Shown here: one piece after another, positions 44,340 through 57,657 of the stretch | Layout: the number at the start of each line of letters is the position of its first letter | Numbering within the stretch: the stretch's first letter is position 1 | Assembly (NCBI GenBank): GCA_022059125.1 | Contig: JAEUWY010000008.1 | Span: 1,922,001 to 1,986,000 of the forward strand | Direction: 5' to 3' | DNA: 64,000 nt | Origin: Corynespora cassiicola | Lineage: Eukaryota; Ascomycota; Dothideomycetes; Pleosporales; Corynesporascaceae | Translations under genes and position numbers: made by a program | Notes under the pieces: model-generated | Database searches by the model: none | Told to the model about the DNA's origin: nothing | What the model saw: the letters and a program-made list of their open reading frames with translations, nothing else

Positions 44340-46439
44340 CTATGCTACTGGCTTTTCGTGACCAGAAGCATCGGCCTGTGTCTCCAAATCAGCAGCCATC
44401 GATCTCCTACTGCCCCTCTTCTTCTTCTTTTCTGCCCTTTCGGCCTCTCGCTCGAGCCTCCGTTTCTTTTCCTCTTCCAATCCAGTGGTCGTCTCCTCGT
44501 GCTCCTTGCTCAGGACATTCTTGGTAATTAGAAAGCTTATGCCGAGCCCAGCGGCAGCAAACGCCACATACATGATCCACATGGTGCTCAAAGAATCTGC
44601 AAAGGCTCTTCTCGCCACACCCTTCTCGCTCTCCGGCAGGGATTGTATCAGGCCAACATTGGCTCCCGCAGAGCCGCCGCCAAAAGCTGACGCAACCTCT
44701 GCGCCTAGAGCGGCCTGCAGCATGCCCTGTTTAGCCGCCATCTGGTTCTGGAAGACTACGGAGCCTACGACCACGGAGATGGCAGAACCGAGGTTGCGAA
44801 CAAAGCCGAAGGTTGCAGTGGCGGTGGCGATGTCGCGCTTCTAGAAAGTTGTCAGTGCTTATAATAGACGGAACAAAGACGATGTTACGCTGAATGTTCT
44901 CTTCAGGGGGTTGTCCGAAGACCAAGACGACCGGGGCATGGAACGCTAGCGAAATCTGCATGCGCTAGGAAGAGGTCCACATCCAACAGAACAGAACGAC
45001 AGAGGACGTACCGGAACTAGACTCTGCAGGGCTATGAGCGGTGACTGGAAGTTTGGCCCTACGCCAATGCCTGCCACTATCTGGTAAAGGATGATCTTGG
45101 CCCAGGATGATGTCGACGACAAATCGATGAATAACCCGAAGCCAATGGTCATGAATATGTAGCCGAACCAGATTGGGGGTAGATACTGGCCAGTCTTCCG
45201 GATGAAGACGCCCGTGAAGGCCGAGAGGAAAGACAGGGATAGGGCAGTGGGGAGGAGATAGACGCCAGACAAGATGGGCGTTGCTCCCAGTACGGCTTGG
45301 AAGTACAGGGGCAGAAAATAAGAGCCTGAGATGAAGACATATGCATGGAAGAAGCATACGCCCAGCGCTGCGAGATTGGAACGCTTGGAGAAGATGTCCA
45401 AGGGCATAAGTGGATACGGCGCAAGGCGGTATTCAATGGCGAAGAAGATTGCAATGGTGAGGGCACCAAACACGATGAGGCATATTACAGTGGCAGAGTT
45501 CCAGGGGTAGGTGATGCCCCCAAACTCGAGGCCCAGGAGGAGCATGATGGTGCCGGCGACCATTGTGAGGGAACCCAGCCAATCGACAGCCTTGAGGCCC
45601 TTGGCAATGGGCGTCTTGGGCGTGTGCAAGTCCAGGACGAACAAGAGAATGAAGAAGGCCAAACCGTCCAGCGGGAGGTTGATGTAAAAGCACCAGCGCC
45701 ACGACACGTTCTGGGTGAAGGCACCACCTACGACGGGACCCAGACTGGAGGCCAAAGCCCACACGCCACCAATGATGCCAAAGTAGGCGCCTCGCTCCCT
45801 CATGGCGAACAGATCGGAGATGGAAATGTTGACCAGCACGATGAGACCGCCGCCGCCTATGCCCTGGATTACGCGTGCAGCAATCAACATGGACATGTTG
45901 ACTGCGACGGCGGCCAGTAAGGAGCCGACGAAGAAGATGACATTGGTGACGAGCAGAATTGGCTTGCGACCGAAAATGTCGGAAACTTTGCCCCATATTG
46001 GGGTGGCCGCAGCGTTGGCGATGAGATAGGCGGAGCCCACCCAGGTGTACCCTGATGCGCTCTGGAAGTGCTCGGCGATGGTGGGGAGGGCGGTGGTCAC
46101 GATGGTGATGTCGAGGGCCACCAGCAGGACCGAGATGCCCAGGGAGAACATGATCAAGGCGATCTTGAGCCGGCTGCGCGGCTGGTTCTGCGACTGCTGG
46201 ACGGGTTCCTGGGGGTCGGGTGGCGGAAGCTGTTCCGCAGGAGGACCATGCACACTTTTTTGTCGTGCCTCGACATGGTCGCAGGAGTCTATAGGATCTC
46301 CAGCTCTTTGGGACTGACTCGAGGCGCTGGACGACGGGACTGGCAGGGCGATTTCCTTGTCGGCGGCGACTTCCGACGGGGCGGGGGTGTCGCGCTCGTC
46401 GGCTGGGGCAGACGGCGTGTCGCTGGAGGATGCGGGCAT
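44340..46439 (-). CDS. MFS multidrug exporter, 14-span DHA2 type
   Basis: Two exons (46,439-45,012 and 44,840-44,340; intron 171 nt) encode 642 residues. A long Ser/Pro/Glu-rich cytosolic N-terminus precedes LLVALDITIVTTALPTIAEHFQS (motif D1), WGKVSDIFGRKP (motif A), RVIQGIGGGGLIVLVNI (motif B) and GPVVGGAFTQNVSWRWCFYINLP (motif C). These are diagnostic of drug/H+ antiporters. Fourteen spans are expected. The splice rebuilds RDIATATATFGFVRNLG. The tail is strongly basic/acidic (EEEKKRRLEREAERAEKKKK). Within the long intron another GT...AG pair would allow a small extra exon; the single-intron form is simpler. Its substrate is unknown. Confidence 0.9.
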
Positions 46440-48193
46440 GATGGGAGGAGGCAGAGGGCACTCGTCGAGGGTACGGGAGGTGAAGGAAGCCACATTGTTG
46501 AGGCAGACATGTGGCCGCTCGTACATGAACCATGACGAGTTGACATAACAGAATCAATCGGCACCGGGCCCCGGCAAGGCCGATGTGCGAGCCGCATGGG
46601 GCTGGAGCGCGAATCGATCTGACATAGCGATCTGGCAGATCGCGACAGGGCGCTGGACAGAGCAGGGCGGTTGCAGTGCAGCATCAATTGAGAAGGCCAT
46701 GGTAGAGGGAGGGCCGTGATGCGATGGGCGAGGGAGAGGTGGGAGGTGGGAGGTGGGAGTTGGGAGACGGGACGTGCATGGTTTGCAGGCGGCGATTTGC
46801 GGGTGATGGAGGCTTGTTGTGCTTGGCCGGGGGAAGGAGTGGACCAGGTAGGTAGGTCAACGGCGGGACGGGCCTCGGTGAGGAGTTCTGGCTGGCCAGG
46901 CCGAGGGCGATGGATTGATAGAGGACAGAGGGACGAATGGATGATGGCACACGGGCCATGGCGCAGCTGGGCAGGCGGCGGCAGAGGGTGTCGGGCAGGA
47001 CCGGCATTGCAGCTCGACAACGACGACGAGGAGCAGGACGAGGAGCAGGACGAGGACTCGACGATGTCAGCCGGCGTGGGTGAAGGGCGGTTCCCTGGTG
47101 GGCCAGCGTCGGGGGATACGTCAGCGGGGGGGAGATGAGGAGCAGGCGGTGGTGTTGAGAGGCTAGGCGGCGCAGCTAGGGCGGTGCTGCAGCGGCGTTG
47201 CGGGCGTTGCGGGCGTTGCAGGCGGGTTTGCAGGCGGGTTTGCAGGCCCTCGCAGGTCCTCGCAGGCCCTCGCAGGCCCTCGCAGGCAGCCAGTGCGGGC
47301 GCGGCGATAGCAGCAGCGTGCTGACCCGTGGCCGGTGGTTTTTCCCCGCAGAGGCGCGCAGCCCCTGGGACCCGCCATAGGACGGCGACGCGAGGGCCGC
47401 GAGCGAACTCGATCCGCATGGGTCCATGGGCCCAGCCGGCCTTTCTGTTGAGAGGGAGCATGCACGCTGCGCCGATCAGCCGAGTCGACTCGTCTCGTCG
47501 GCCGTGGTCCTGTGGTGCTGTGGTGCTGTGGTGCTGTCCGGCGTGCGTCTGTCTGGCCGAGCCCTCTGTTGCCCACGGCCCATCGTTCGCAGCCAGGGCG
47601 CCGGCGGCAGATGGACACCCCCTCCTCCTCTCGTCGTCGTCTGCGCTGCGTCTGCGTCTGCGCTGCGTCTGCACGCCGTAAACTTTTGCTAGTCGCCCGG
47701 CGCTTTGGCAGGTCGCCCGCGCCCGATCCCAGCGCCCAGGGCCTCCTCGAGCCTCCGCACAGACGGCCCAAGGTCCAAGCCGGCTAGGCCCTCTTCACCA
47801 CCGCTAGCTGCTCTTTTCCTCCCGCCGACCGCCACTCCCCACGCCTGCAAAATATACATACCGGCCTCGCCCATCCCACGGCCCCTTGCCTCTGCTGCCC
47901 TGCTGCTCTGCTGCCCTCTGCATTCCGCCCACCGACCGCCCGTCGTCGTCCGCCGCCCGTGTGCGCCCTCTGCACCCCCCGCACCTGCGCTCCCACGCCC
48001 GCTCCCGCTCGCTCCCCTTCTTAAAACGCCGCATGTTGTCGCGACCCGCCAGCCGAGGGACACCCGTGGAGGAGGAGTTTTTTGGCCGCTCGCCGTCTTG
48101 ACCCCCGGAGGACGTGGACCCGCGAGGCCATTGAGCAGCCATTGACGGCCGCCACCAGCTGCCCGTCTCCACACTCTCGCACGCTTGCTCGCC
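46440..48193. promoter_or_regulatory. Long divergent upstream region
   Basis: About 1.75 kb between the exporter (leftward) and the Reg1-like gene (rightward). Local tandem repeats occur: GGGCGTTGC and GCAGGCGGGTTT units, then CTCGCAGGCC units (about 47,205-47,290), and GTGCTGTG units (about 47,510-47,540). The 300 bases before the Reg1-like start are C/CT-rich, as in long fungal leaders, and contain upstream ATGs. Long open frames here are low-complexity and unsupported. Confidence 0.5.
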
Positions 48194-50060
48194 ATGGCCG
48201 AGGTGCTCCCCGCCATGGCCGACGGGCCCCAGTTCTCCCATGCCCCGCTCAGGTCGTCCGCCTCGCACACCTCCTTCTTCGACCCGACCGCCCCCTACTC
48301 GCACCCCCGCCGCAACAGCTACTCGCACACCGACCTGCGCTCGCCCTCGCTGCGCTCGCCCTCGTCGTCGTCGGCCGACTCGTCCTTCCACAGCACCCCT
48401 GCCAGCAGCCTCTCCCTCGAGCCACGCTGCGACGACCTGGACCACGACTGCCCCAGCCCGAACCCCAGCGACGACTTCGACCCCGACGACGACGGCGGCG
48501 GCCTGCTATTCCCCGCCTATTCCGCCTCTGCCGGCGGCCTCCACCATGTGCCACCCCCGAGCCCAATCCGCACCACCGGCGGCCTCGAGCCCGTCCTCGA
48601 GCCCGTCCTCGAGGAGCCCGCCTCGCCCACGTCCACGCCCGACCCGCTGCCCATCTCCGAGGACGACACGGCCGTGCGGATAGAGCCGTCGCACCACGTC
48701 GACTACCTGTCGCATGAGTGGAAAGAGGAGGACATTTGGTCGTCGTGGCGCCACATTGTCGAGCACCGCAAGGTCTACGGCGAGCGCTCACGCCTCGAGA
48801 ATGCCTCGTGGAGGACCTGGGCAAAGTCGCAGTTCAAGCTCAAGACTGTCTCACCCGAGACGCTCAACTGGTGCGTCGTACTGCTGCACAACCCCTGCCC
48901 TTGCATTTGATCGACCCCATCCGTGCTCAATTCCACTTGGGCCTCACCGCTGACCGCAACCCAGGCTCAAGGACGTCGACGTGACTTGGCTCTACGGGCC
49001 TCTGCAGCCGCACGCGAACCGCACCCACTCGCACCACACCTCGGAGCCCGTGAGCCGCCTGTCCAAATGCAACTCGTTCCTGCACAAGAAGCCCATCCTC
49101 AAGAAGCGCAGCATGTCCGAGGTCATGCTGCAGAATTCCCTCTCCAGCTCGTCCCTGGTGAAGCAGGCCGCCGCCGCCGTCCAGGCCCAGCAGGTCGACG
49201 GCGCCGTCATGCTCGAGCGCCGGCGGATGATGCGGCCCGTGGTCGGCCGAGCCACATCCGACTTTGTCACCTCGTCGATACCCTCGCGGACCACGAGCCG
49301 CGACCCCACAGACTACTTCTCGTCGCGGTCGACGTCGGGCCTGCAGACGCCCGCCGACCAGGCTGAGCGCAAGCACATCCGATTCGACGACAAGGTCGAG
49401 CAGTGCATCGCCGTCGAGTGCAAAGACGCCGACGACGACGACGAAGAGGACTTCAATCACAACCCCTGGGCCAAGTACCGCGAAGACTCGTCGTCGTCGG
49501 ACGAGGGCGTCGTCATGATGAAGAAATCCCGCAAGCGGCGGCCGCTCTCGCGCAGCAACTCGAGAAGCAGCTTCAGCGGCGAGAGCAAGACAATTGCAAA
49601 GCTGCCCTCTACCACGCTAAAATATAGAACCGACTCGCCAGACGTGACGGAGCAGCAGCCGACGCACTCGCTCGGCGGCTTCTGGCGGTCGAGCCGACTG
49701 TCGCCGTCTCCATCGCAGGAGACGCTGCGGCCATCCAACCCGTCGGCCAACTTCCTCCTCCCTGACGACGACGAGGAAGAGCAGGAGCCTTTCAAGTTCC
49801 GCCCCAGTGGCGCGTACGAGGGAAAGCGGGCGAGCACCCCCACGCCCTCTGATGCCCATGGTGCCAAGCGACCGTCGACGCCCCCTGCCGAGTCTTCGGG
49901 GTCAGGTGGCCTGCGACGGACGGAATCAGGAATGTTCATGCCCTTCGATGACGAGGACGACGAGCCGCCACCGCCAGGCATTCTGGGGCGCGTGGTGGAC
50001 ACGGTGAACACGGCGCGAGACATTGCCCACGTAATATGGAATGTTGGGTGGAGGAACTAA
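48194..50060 (+). CDS. REG1: Reg1/Hex2-like protein phosphatase 1 regulatory subunit
   Basis: Two exons (48,194-48,870 and 48,965-50,060; intron 94 nt) encode 590 residues. The conserved block EEDIWSSWRHIVEHRKVYGERSRLENASWRTWAKS...SPETLNWLKDVDVTWLYGPL is the DUF1752-type region, joined in frame by the splice. Downstream KKPILKKRSMSEVML and RKHIRFDDKVEQCIAV are typical of Reg1 proteins; HIRF is an RVxF-like docking site for the PP1 catalytic subunit. In yeast, Reg1 directs Glc7 against Snf1 and so controls glucose repression. Acidic clusters and many Ser/Pro sites suggest heavy phosphorylation. The C-terminus ends ARDIAHVIWNVGWRN, a motif shared by fungal relatives. Confidence 0.88.
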
Positions 50061-51137
50061 GGGCGGCATGGTACTCGCTGGCGTTGGTTTGGCTGTTTCC
50101 ATAGCATTCTGTTCTGTTTTTTTCTCTCTTCCTTGTTTGGGACTGGGCTGGTATTGTGTTTACGGATGCACACATACTGTGGTATTATACTTGGGATGGG
50201 ACTGGCTGTGGTGTTTGGGCATGCTTCCAAGGAAGCCAATAGCATATGGCCGGGCGGAGCGTATGGAAGGACACGATCCGCCGCCGCCACTACCACGATC
50301 TGAAATACAAAATAAGATTGCACCAAGCGAGGAGAAGACGTGCGTTTGCAGCCCGGACTGGCCGGGCGCCCAGGTGGGGAGGGGGCCAGTTGAGTGTTGA
50401 GGAGCGACGTGGAGCGACGTTGGAGATGGATTGCCCGATGCGGCAACGTCACGTGCAAGGGCTCGGCTGCTCCTGCCCAGCGGCGCGCATGAAGGCCGTG
50501 GCTGGGGTGCCCGGAGCGATGCTGGCGCTGTCAAGGCCAACCTTGGAGAGACGGGCCCGAGGACGACGGGCTCCAAGATGAGCGGTGTTGGCTGCCGACA
50601 GCAATTGAGGCCACACCGCCCTCTCAGCGTGTGGCCTGAGAGGGGAACTGGGAGCGGGTGAGGGGTGCAGCTGGCCGGCGCAGCTGGCGCAGCTGGCGTA
50701 GCTGGCGAACGGGCACTGCCGAGCGAGCTGGTACGCATGGTACAGCAGTGACGGCAGCACCTACACTCTCCGGGCATGGGAGCAGCTGCAACAGCCTCTG
50801 AGTGCGCGATGCATCCATGCAGGGCATTCAGGCAAAGCACACTGGCTGCCCTGCACAGGCAGAGGCCACTTGTCCCGTCGGCGCCGTGTCGATTCTCGAA
50901 GCCTCGATGGCATGGCCGGCGCTGGGGCGGCTCCGGGGTAGTCGAGTGAAGCCGTGCGTGCATTGGGCCAATGGTGGAGCCGCTGGTCGCTCGGGCCCCT
51001 CTGCTTCAAAAGACCAGATTGCATTTCGCCGGACCACGCCTTTTATTTAATCCTCCCCGTCCCGCCGGCCGCCTCACCCAACCCCATCCCCCCTCGACTC
51101 AAGTCCTCTGCTCTCCCCCAGACAGCAGGCAGCAATC
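50061..51137. other. Intergenic region
   Basis: About 1.1 kb with the 3' end of the Reg1-like gene and the calnexin promoter. A short GCTGGCGCA-type tandem repeat lies near 50,675-50,705. Calnexin is usually induced by the unfolded protein response, but I cannot point to a convincing Hac1 site. Confidence 0.45.
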
Positions 51138-53109
51138 ATGCGCTTCGCAATTGGAGCCACGGCGGTTCTCGCCGCCGCCTTTGTGCGCGCCGACGAAGAC
51201 GCAGCAAGCTCGTCTGCCGATGCCGAGTCCTCGACCTCGTCCGTGTCTAAGCCGACCTTCACGGTGAGTGCCTGTCTGCCCGAGTCCCGTGCTGCCTGCG
51301 CCTGACTTTGGTGCCCGCCGCCAATGACGACCCATTCGCTGACCCCGCCGCCCAGCCCACCACCCTCAAGGCTCCCTTCCTCGAGCAGTTCACCGACGAC
51401 TGGGACTCGCGGTGGAAGGCCTCCTCGGCGAAGAAGGACGACAAGTCCACCGAGGAGGAATGGGCCTACGTCGGCACCTGGGCCGTCGAGGAGCCCGATG
51501 TCCTCAAGGGCATGGAGGGCGACAAGGGCCTGGTCATCAAGGACAAGGCTGCCCACCACGCCATCTCGGCCAAGTTCCCCAAGGTCATCGACAACAAGGG
51601 CAAGGACCTCGTGGTTCAGTACGAGGTCAAGCTCCAGAGTAAGTGGCCCGCCCCCGGCCAAGCTTCAATCGCACGCTGACAGCTTGCTCCAGATGGCCTC
51701 GAGTGCGGTGGCGCCTACATGAAGCTTCTCCAGGACAACAAGAAGCTCCACGCCGAGGAGTTCTCCAACAGCTCCCCCTACATCATCATGTTTGGCCCCG
51801 ACAAGTGCGGAGCTACCAACAAGGTATGCTGCATAAATTGCGCCCAGCCCCACCCTCGATTGGTGGCCGACTTGTTAACAATTGCAGGTCCACTTCATCT
51901 TCCGCCACAAGAACCCCAAGACTGGCGAGTATGAGGAGAAGCACCTCAAGAACCCCCCCATGGCCCGCATTGTCAAGACCACCTCGCTCTACACCCTCAT
52001 CGTCAAGGAGGACAACAGCTTCGAGATCAAGATTGATGGCGAGTCCATCCGCAACGGAACTCTCCTCGAGGACTTCTCCCCCGCCGTCAACCCCGAGAAG
52101 GAGATTGACGACCCCAACGACAGCAAGCCCGAGGACTGGGTTGATGAGGCCCGCATTCCTGACCCCGAGGCCAAGAAGCCCGAGGACTGGGACGAGGAGG
52201 CGCCTTTCGAGATTGTCGATGAGGAGGCCACCAAGCCCGAGGACTGGCTCGAGGATGAGCCCACCACCATTCCCGACCCCGAGGCCGAGAAGCCCGAGGA
52301 CTGGGACGACGAGGAGGATGGCGACTGGATTCCTCCCCAGGTCCCCAACTCCAAGTGCGACGAGGTTTCTGGCTGCGGCAAGTGGGAGCCTCCCATGAAG
52401 AAGAACCCCGAGTACAAGGGCAAGTGGAGCGCACCTTACATTGACAATCCCGCCTACAAGGGTGTCTGGGCTCCCCGCAAGATCAAGAACCCCGACTACT
52501 TTGAGGACAAGAACCCCGCCAAGTTCGAGCCCATCGGAGCTGTAAGTTTGTCGATTCCGGAGCCGTGAAAGTCTGTGCTAACAGTCCGCCTAGATTGGTT
52601 TCGAGATCTGGACCATGCAAAACGACATTCTCTTCGACAACATCTACATTGGCCACTCGATTGAGGACGCCGAGAAGCTCAAGGCGGAGACTTTTGACCT
52701 GAAGATCGTTGCCGAGAAGGCCGAGGAGGAGGCCACCCGCCCCAAGCCCAAGGAGACTCCCAAGTCGCCCTCGGACCTCGTTTTCAAGGACGACCCCGTA
52801 CTCTACGTCAAGGAGAAGGTCAACCTCTTCTTGGAGATTGCCAAGCGTGACCCCGTCGAGGCCGTCAAGTTCGTTCCCGAGGTTGCCGGCGGTATCGGCG
52901 TTCTCGCCGTTACCGTCATTGCCATCCTCGTCTCTGCCCTCGTTGGCGGTGGTGCCGCTCCCTCCAAGGAGCAGGTCAAGGACCAGGCGAAGAAGGCCAA
53001 GGCTGCCGCCACGGACGCAAAGGACAAGGCCGCTACCGCCGTCAGCAGCGGCGCAGACAAGGCACAGGCCGAGGTCAACAAGCGCACCACGCGCTCCAGC
53101 GCCTCGTAG
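51138..53109 (+). CDS. Calnexin
   Basis: Five exons (51,138-51,263, 51,356-51,638, 51,693-51,823, 51,888-52,541, 52,594-53,109; introns 92, 54, 64 and 52 nt) encode 569 residues. A signal peptide is followed by the lectin domain ([48 protein letters not shown]). The P-domain then has four KPEDWD-type motifs and GxW repeats ([30 protein letters not shown]). The lectin domain closes with [20 protein letters not shown] single membrane span (about [18 protein letters not shown]) and a Lys/Ala-rich cytosolic tail complete the type I topology. It acts in the ER as a chaperone for monoglucosylated glycoproteins. Confidence 0.97.
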
Positions 53110-53963
53110 GTGTGTGCGAACCGGTGAGCGCACGTGGGGGTGGAAGCAGAAAAATATAGAGCACAAGGAATGGACAAAAGAGGTCCGGATTGGACGGTGC
53201 TACCTGCAGGATGGCGGATATCCAATAATTCTATACGTGAGGATTTCAGGTTGATCAAACATTGCTTTGGGGTGCGTGGCGCGCGCGCGCGCGCGCGAGC
53301 GAGAGAGAGAGAGTGTGTGTATGATAGCCCTTCATCTGGTCAATGAATTACGATTCAGCTTGTATGCGCATGTGCGGCAGCCGTGCTTTGTTGATGAATG
53401 TTATCTCGCGCTGACCAGGCCGAGGTCCACAGCGCGTGGCCGTGCACGGCACTAGGGCTGGGGCATTACCCCGGCCCCGCAAAAACGTAGATAGGCACTA
53501 CCCAGACGGCCGCGAAGGGAGTAGCGCGTCCAGAGGCCAATGAGGAGCGATTGGGGTAGTCGGGGTCGGAGCAGTCGGGGCAGTTGGAGCAGGCAGTCGA
53601 CGGCCGGCCGCAAAGGGAAACGTAGGCTTCGCGTAGGCACGAGGCGGTGTAGACGCCATAAACGCAACGCGCGGGGATATCCGATGGCAGGCGGCGGGCT
53701 GGCCAGCCACATGGGGCATCGCAGAGCCATCGGCTGTCGTCGGCCCGGCCAACCCCCTCCGCGAGCTCCAACGCAGTCGACTCCGAGGATAAAGTTGCCC
53801 GTTCAGAAGGTCCAAACTTCCTCCCTCTTCTCGCGGCCGCGACAGCGACAGCTTCCTGCCACTGCCCTCATATAGCCCGAGCTGCTGGGCCCCGTCCATT
53901 GTCTGTCCATTAATCAATCCCATCTGTCCTCCGTCGTCGGCAGTTGCATTTAGCCTCCGCAAC
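53110..53963. other. Intergenic region with alternating dinucleotide run
   Basis: At 53,279-53,321 an alternating (GC)n tract passes into (GA)n and (GT)n. Such alternating tracts can adopt left-handed DNA in vitro. The remainder holds the dehydrogenase promoter. Confidence 0.5.
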
Positions 53964-55791
53964 ATGGCCGCTCGCCGCCTCCTCTCCCGCAACGTCGCTA
54001 CTTTGGCCACCCGCTCGCCCACTCCCCGCGCCGCATCGCTGGTCTCCAGAATGCCCTACTCCGCCAGCACCAGCAAGATTGCCGCCAGGCGGCTGCATGC
54101 TACGGCTCAGCACCTGAGGCCTGCCGTGGCCGCTCTCCCCGCCGAGGTCCCCACCAGCCACGCACCCATCGAGTCCCCCGCCGACACGCTCAACTTCCTG
54201 GACAACCAGTTTGTGGCGTCCAAGGCCTCCCAATGGATTGACCTGCACGACCCAGCCACCAACAACCTCGTCACGCGGGTGCCCCAGAGCACCGACGAGG
54301 AGCTCGTCGCCGCCGTCGACAGCGCCGAGAAGGCCTTCAAGTCTTGGAAGGAGACCAGCCTGCTCCACAGGCAGCAGATCATGTTCAAGTATGTTGCATT
54401 GATCCGCGAGAACTGGGACAGGCTGGCTGCCAGCATTACCCTCGAGCAGGGCAAGACGCTGGCCGATGCCCGTGGAGACGTGCTCCGTGGCCTTCAGGTC
54501 GCCGAGACTGCCTGCGGCATCACCACTCAGATGACGGGCGAGGTGCTCGAGGTGTCCAAGGACATGGAGACGCGCAGCTACCGGGAGCCATTGGGTGTCG
54601 TGGCGGCCATCTGCCCATTCAGTGAGTGACGACAACCTGACGGTAATGGTGCGGTACTGACGGAACTGACTAGACTTCCCCGCCATGATTCCCCTTTGGT
54701 CTATTCCCATTGCCTGCGTGACTGGCAACACAATTGTCCTCAAGCCCTCGGAGCGCGACCCTGGTGCCTGCATGATCCTCGCGGAGCTCGCCGCGAAGGC
54801 TGGGTTCCCCCCGGGTGTCGTCAACATTGTCCACGGCTCGGCAAAGACTGTCGACTTCATCCTGGATGAGCCCCGCATCAAGGCCGTGAGCTTTGTCGGC
54901 AGCAACAAGGCTGGAGAGTACATTTATGCGCGCGCCTCGGCCAATGGCAAGCGCTGCCAGGCCAACCTGGGTGCGAAGAACCACGCTGCTGTCCTTCCCG
55001 ACTGCAACAAGAACCACGCATTGAACGCGATTGCGGGCGCTGCATTCGGCGCGGCGGGCCAGCGGTGCATGGCGTTGAGCACTCTGGTCCTAGTTGGCGA
55101 GACCAAGGAGTGGATGCCGGAGCTCGCTGAGCGCGCAAAGGCGCTCAAGATGGACGGCGGGTTCGAGGAGGGCGCCGACCTGGGGCCTGTCATCAGCCCC
55201 GAGTCGAAGAAGCGCATCGAGGAGCTGATTGCCAGCGCAGAGGCCGAGGGTGCCACCATCCTGCTCGACGGGCGTGGACAGAAGCCGGCCAAGTACCCCA
55301 ACGGCAACTGGGTCGGGCCGACCATCATCACCAACGTCAAGCCTCACATGAAGTGTTACACGGAGGAGATTTTTGGCCCCGTGCTCGTGTGCCTTAACCT
55401 TGAAACGATTGATGAGGCGATTGAGCTGATCAATGCCAACGAGTACGGCAACGGCACGGCCATCTTCACGCGGTCTGGGGCCACGGCTGGCAAGTTCCAG
55501 CGCGAGATTGAGGCGGGCCAGGTGGGCATCAATGTCCCCATTCCGGTGCCGGTAAGTGCAACGAGACATGGATGGAGTCCGAGTGCATTGAGACGAAACA
55601 CTGACACGTGACAGCTCCCCATGTTCTCGTTCACGGGCAACAAGCGATCGGTGGCGGGCGGCGGGGCCAGCACCTTCTACGGCAAGCCTGGACTGCTCTT
55701 CTACACGCAGCAGAAGACGGTGACCAGCCTGTGGAGGAGCGAGGACGCGGTGGCAACCAAGGCCAGCGTCAACATGCCCACGCAGAGCTGA
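53964..55791 (+). CDS. Methylmalonate-semialdehyde dehydrogenase, mitochondrial (ALDH6)
   Basis: Three exons (53,964-54,621, 54,674-55,551, 55,615-55,791; introns 52 and 63 nt) encode 570 residues. The first 60 or so are Arg/Ser/Ala-rich without acids, a mitochondrial presequence. The ALDH domain shows [48 protein letters not shown] and the catalytic Cys in [12 protein letters not shown], all diagnostic for ALDH6. EEIFGPVL and FTGNKRS follow. The enzyme is CoA-dependent and converts methylmalonate or malonate semialdehyde into propionyl-CoA or acetyl-CoA, the last steps of valine and pyrimidine breakdown in mitochondria. Confidence 0.96.
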
Positions 55792-57657
55792 TCTGGCCAG
55801 GCCCGGGACAGATTATGTCACAGGGGCATTGTGCAAGCAGCGATTGGAGTTTTTTTTTTGGAGAACAAAATGAAACTGGGTAGCATTTGACGGGACTGGA
55901 TTCTTGAATGTACATTGGTTTGGAGGGGGGGGTGTCGAGGTCTAGATTGACACATGCATCCGTGTCGTCACTTGGAAGTGGGTGAGTGGCAAGACGAGGC
56001 AAGGCAAGGCAAGGCAATGAAAAGCAAAACAAAAATAGCATGTTAGTTATGCAAGAGGCGAGTCGAAATGAGGGCCGCACCCACCAGGTCAAAGGGCGGG
56101 AGACATGTTTGTCGTGCGTGATGGTGATCAAATCCCCGAGGTCGGGACGAAGGGGAATAGCGATGGACGTCCGAGAGAAGGGACGGGAGCCCAGCAACAG
56201 GGCGCGCAACAAGAAGGGGCGGAAGCCAGGGGCGTGAAACGCGAGGCGGCGGCAGAAGGCGCATCGAAGGGCTTGTTCAGCGTGGGTGCGGAGCAGCGCT
56301 CGGCCGGCCATGACATCAGGATTGCCGTTTGGTTTTTGCGGTTGCGGCGTTGGGCGTGGATGGGTGGAGCACGATCTGCCTCTTGGTGGGTGTTGCGGGA
56401 GTGGGGAACGGGGGATGGATGGCGGTGCACGCTGCCGCTGCTAGCCAAGACTGAGCGTTACGCACGCTTTGCCCAGACCTCTGGCTCGCTAGCAGGTGTA
56501 GGCCAGCCGTCCCGATTTGGCCCAGTCGATGCATCGACTATCGGGGCTGCAGTGGTGGACGGACTGGGCGGGCTGGATTGGACGAGCTGGAGGATTCGGG
56601 GGAAGGCCGGGGCGCGAGACCACCCACGTCAGCAAAGCAGTCGTCGGCAGGAATAGAAGCAGCAGCGGCAGCGACGCGATGGAGGCGGGAGGCTGGATGT
56701 TTATCAGCGTGAGTGTGTGTGTGTGTGCACGGGTGGGCGGGTGGCTGGCGGAGCGACGCGGGCGAGGTGGTGTGGTGGTGCGGTGGTGGTGGGCAGGGCT
56801 GGGAGCACGCCAGGCCGCATCCGGGGCGTGCAAGATGGCAACGGCTATTTTCAGCAATGTGTTTGTCCGAGCGGCAGCAGTACGACCACGAAGACGACGG
56901 CGGCGACGAAGACGAAGGCGGCGGCAAGCGGCGGTGGCGACGGGCTCACGCGGCCTGTGGGACTGGAGCTGTCGTCGACCACCTCTCCCGTGCACTCTGC
57001 AACGCCATGGTGCGCACGCTCTGCCTCGCACTGGCACAGGCAGCGTTTCGGCCGCCCGCCAGCCAGCGAAAAAGCGCGAAGCAGCGCAGAGAGGCGCGCC
57101 GGCTGAGGGCCCGCGACAGGCTCGCCATTGGCCGGCGTGGCCCTGCGCGCAGCCATGACGACGACCGTGGCCCTGCTGGACCGCTGCTGGACTGAGAACA
57201 GCTTAGAGCTCAACACTTCACCTCCCGCCGCCCGCCGTGCCCGCCGTGTCCGCGTGTCGGCCGCCCGTCGTGCGCTCTTCTACTGCCACCTCCCCGCCCC
57301 CCCTTCCCTTCCCTTCCCTTCCCTCCGCTCGCTCCCCTTCGTGTGTCCTCTGTCTGCTTCGTCTGCCTGCATCGTGCATCTCGCATCTCCCATCTCCCGC
57401 CGCGCGCACAGCCTGCCGCGGTCCTCTTATCTGCCCGTCGCGCTACCCGGCCGTCCAGTCACCACTCCGCTTGCCGACTCCTACAAGCTCCACAACCGCC
57501 CACGCCAGGGCCACTTCGCAGGGCGTTCACCTCAGATCGTCGACCGCCATCCACATCCACTATCCACTTCTGCCCGCCGCCGCTACGCCCCTCCGGACCC
57601 TAGCACTGCGACCAAGCCCTTGTTTCATCGTTAATTTGCGTCGTTGATAACAAGGCC
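55792..57657. promoter_or_regulatory. Long intergenic and leader region
   Basis: About 1.87 kb. It contains a GT run near 56,712-56,728, mixed GAC/CGA triplets near 56,885-56,935 and a CCCTT array near 57,300-57,325. C/T-rich sequence before the next start suggests a long transcribed leader. Open frames on both strands are low-complexity and lack domains. Confidence 0.45.

Noticed and set aside
46289..47674. 461-codon open frame on the minus strand between the exporter and the Reg1-like gene
   Set aside because: Its composition is Pro/Ser/Arg low complexity from repeats, it overlaps the exporter N-terminus out of frame, and it has no domain.
53910..54923. 337-codon open frame antisense to the ALDH6 gene
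   Set aside because: Shadow of a strongly conserved gene on the other strand; no similarity of its own.
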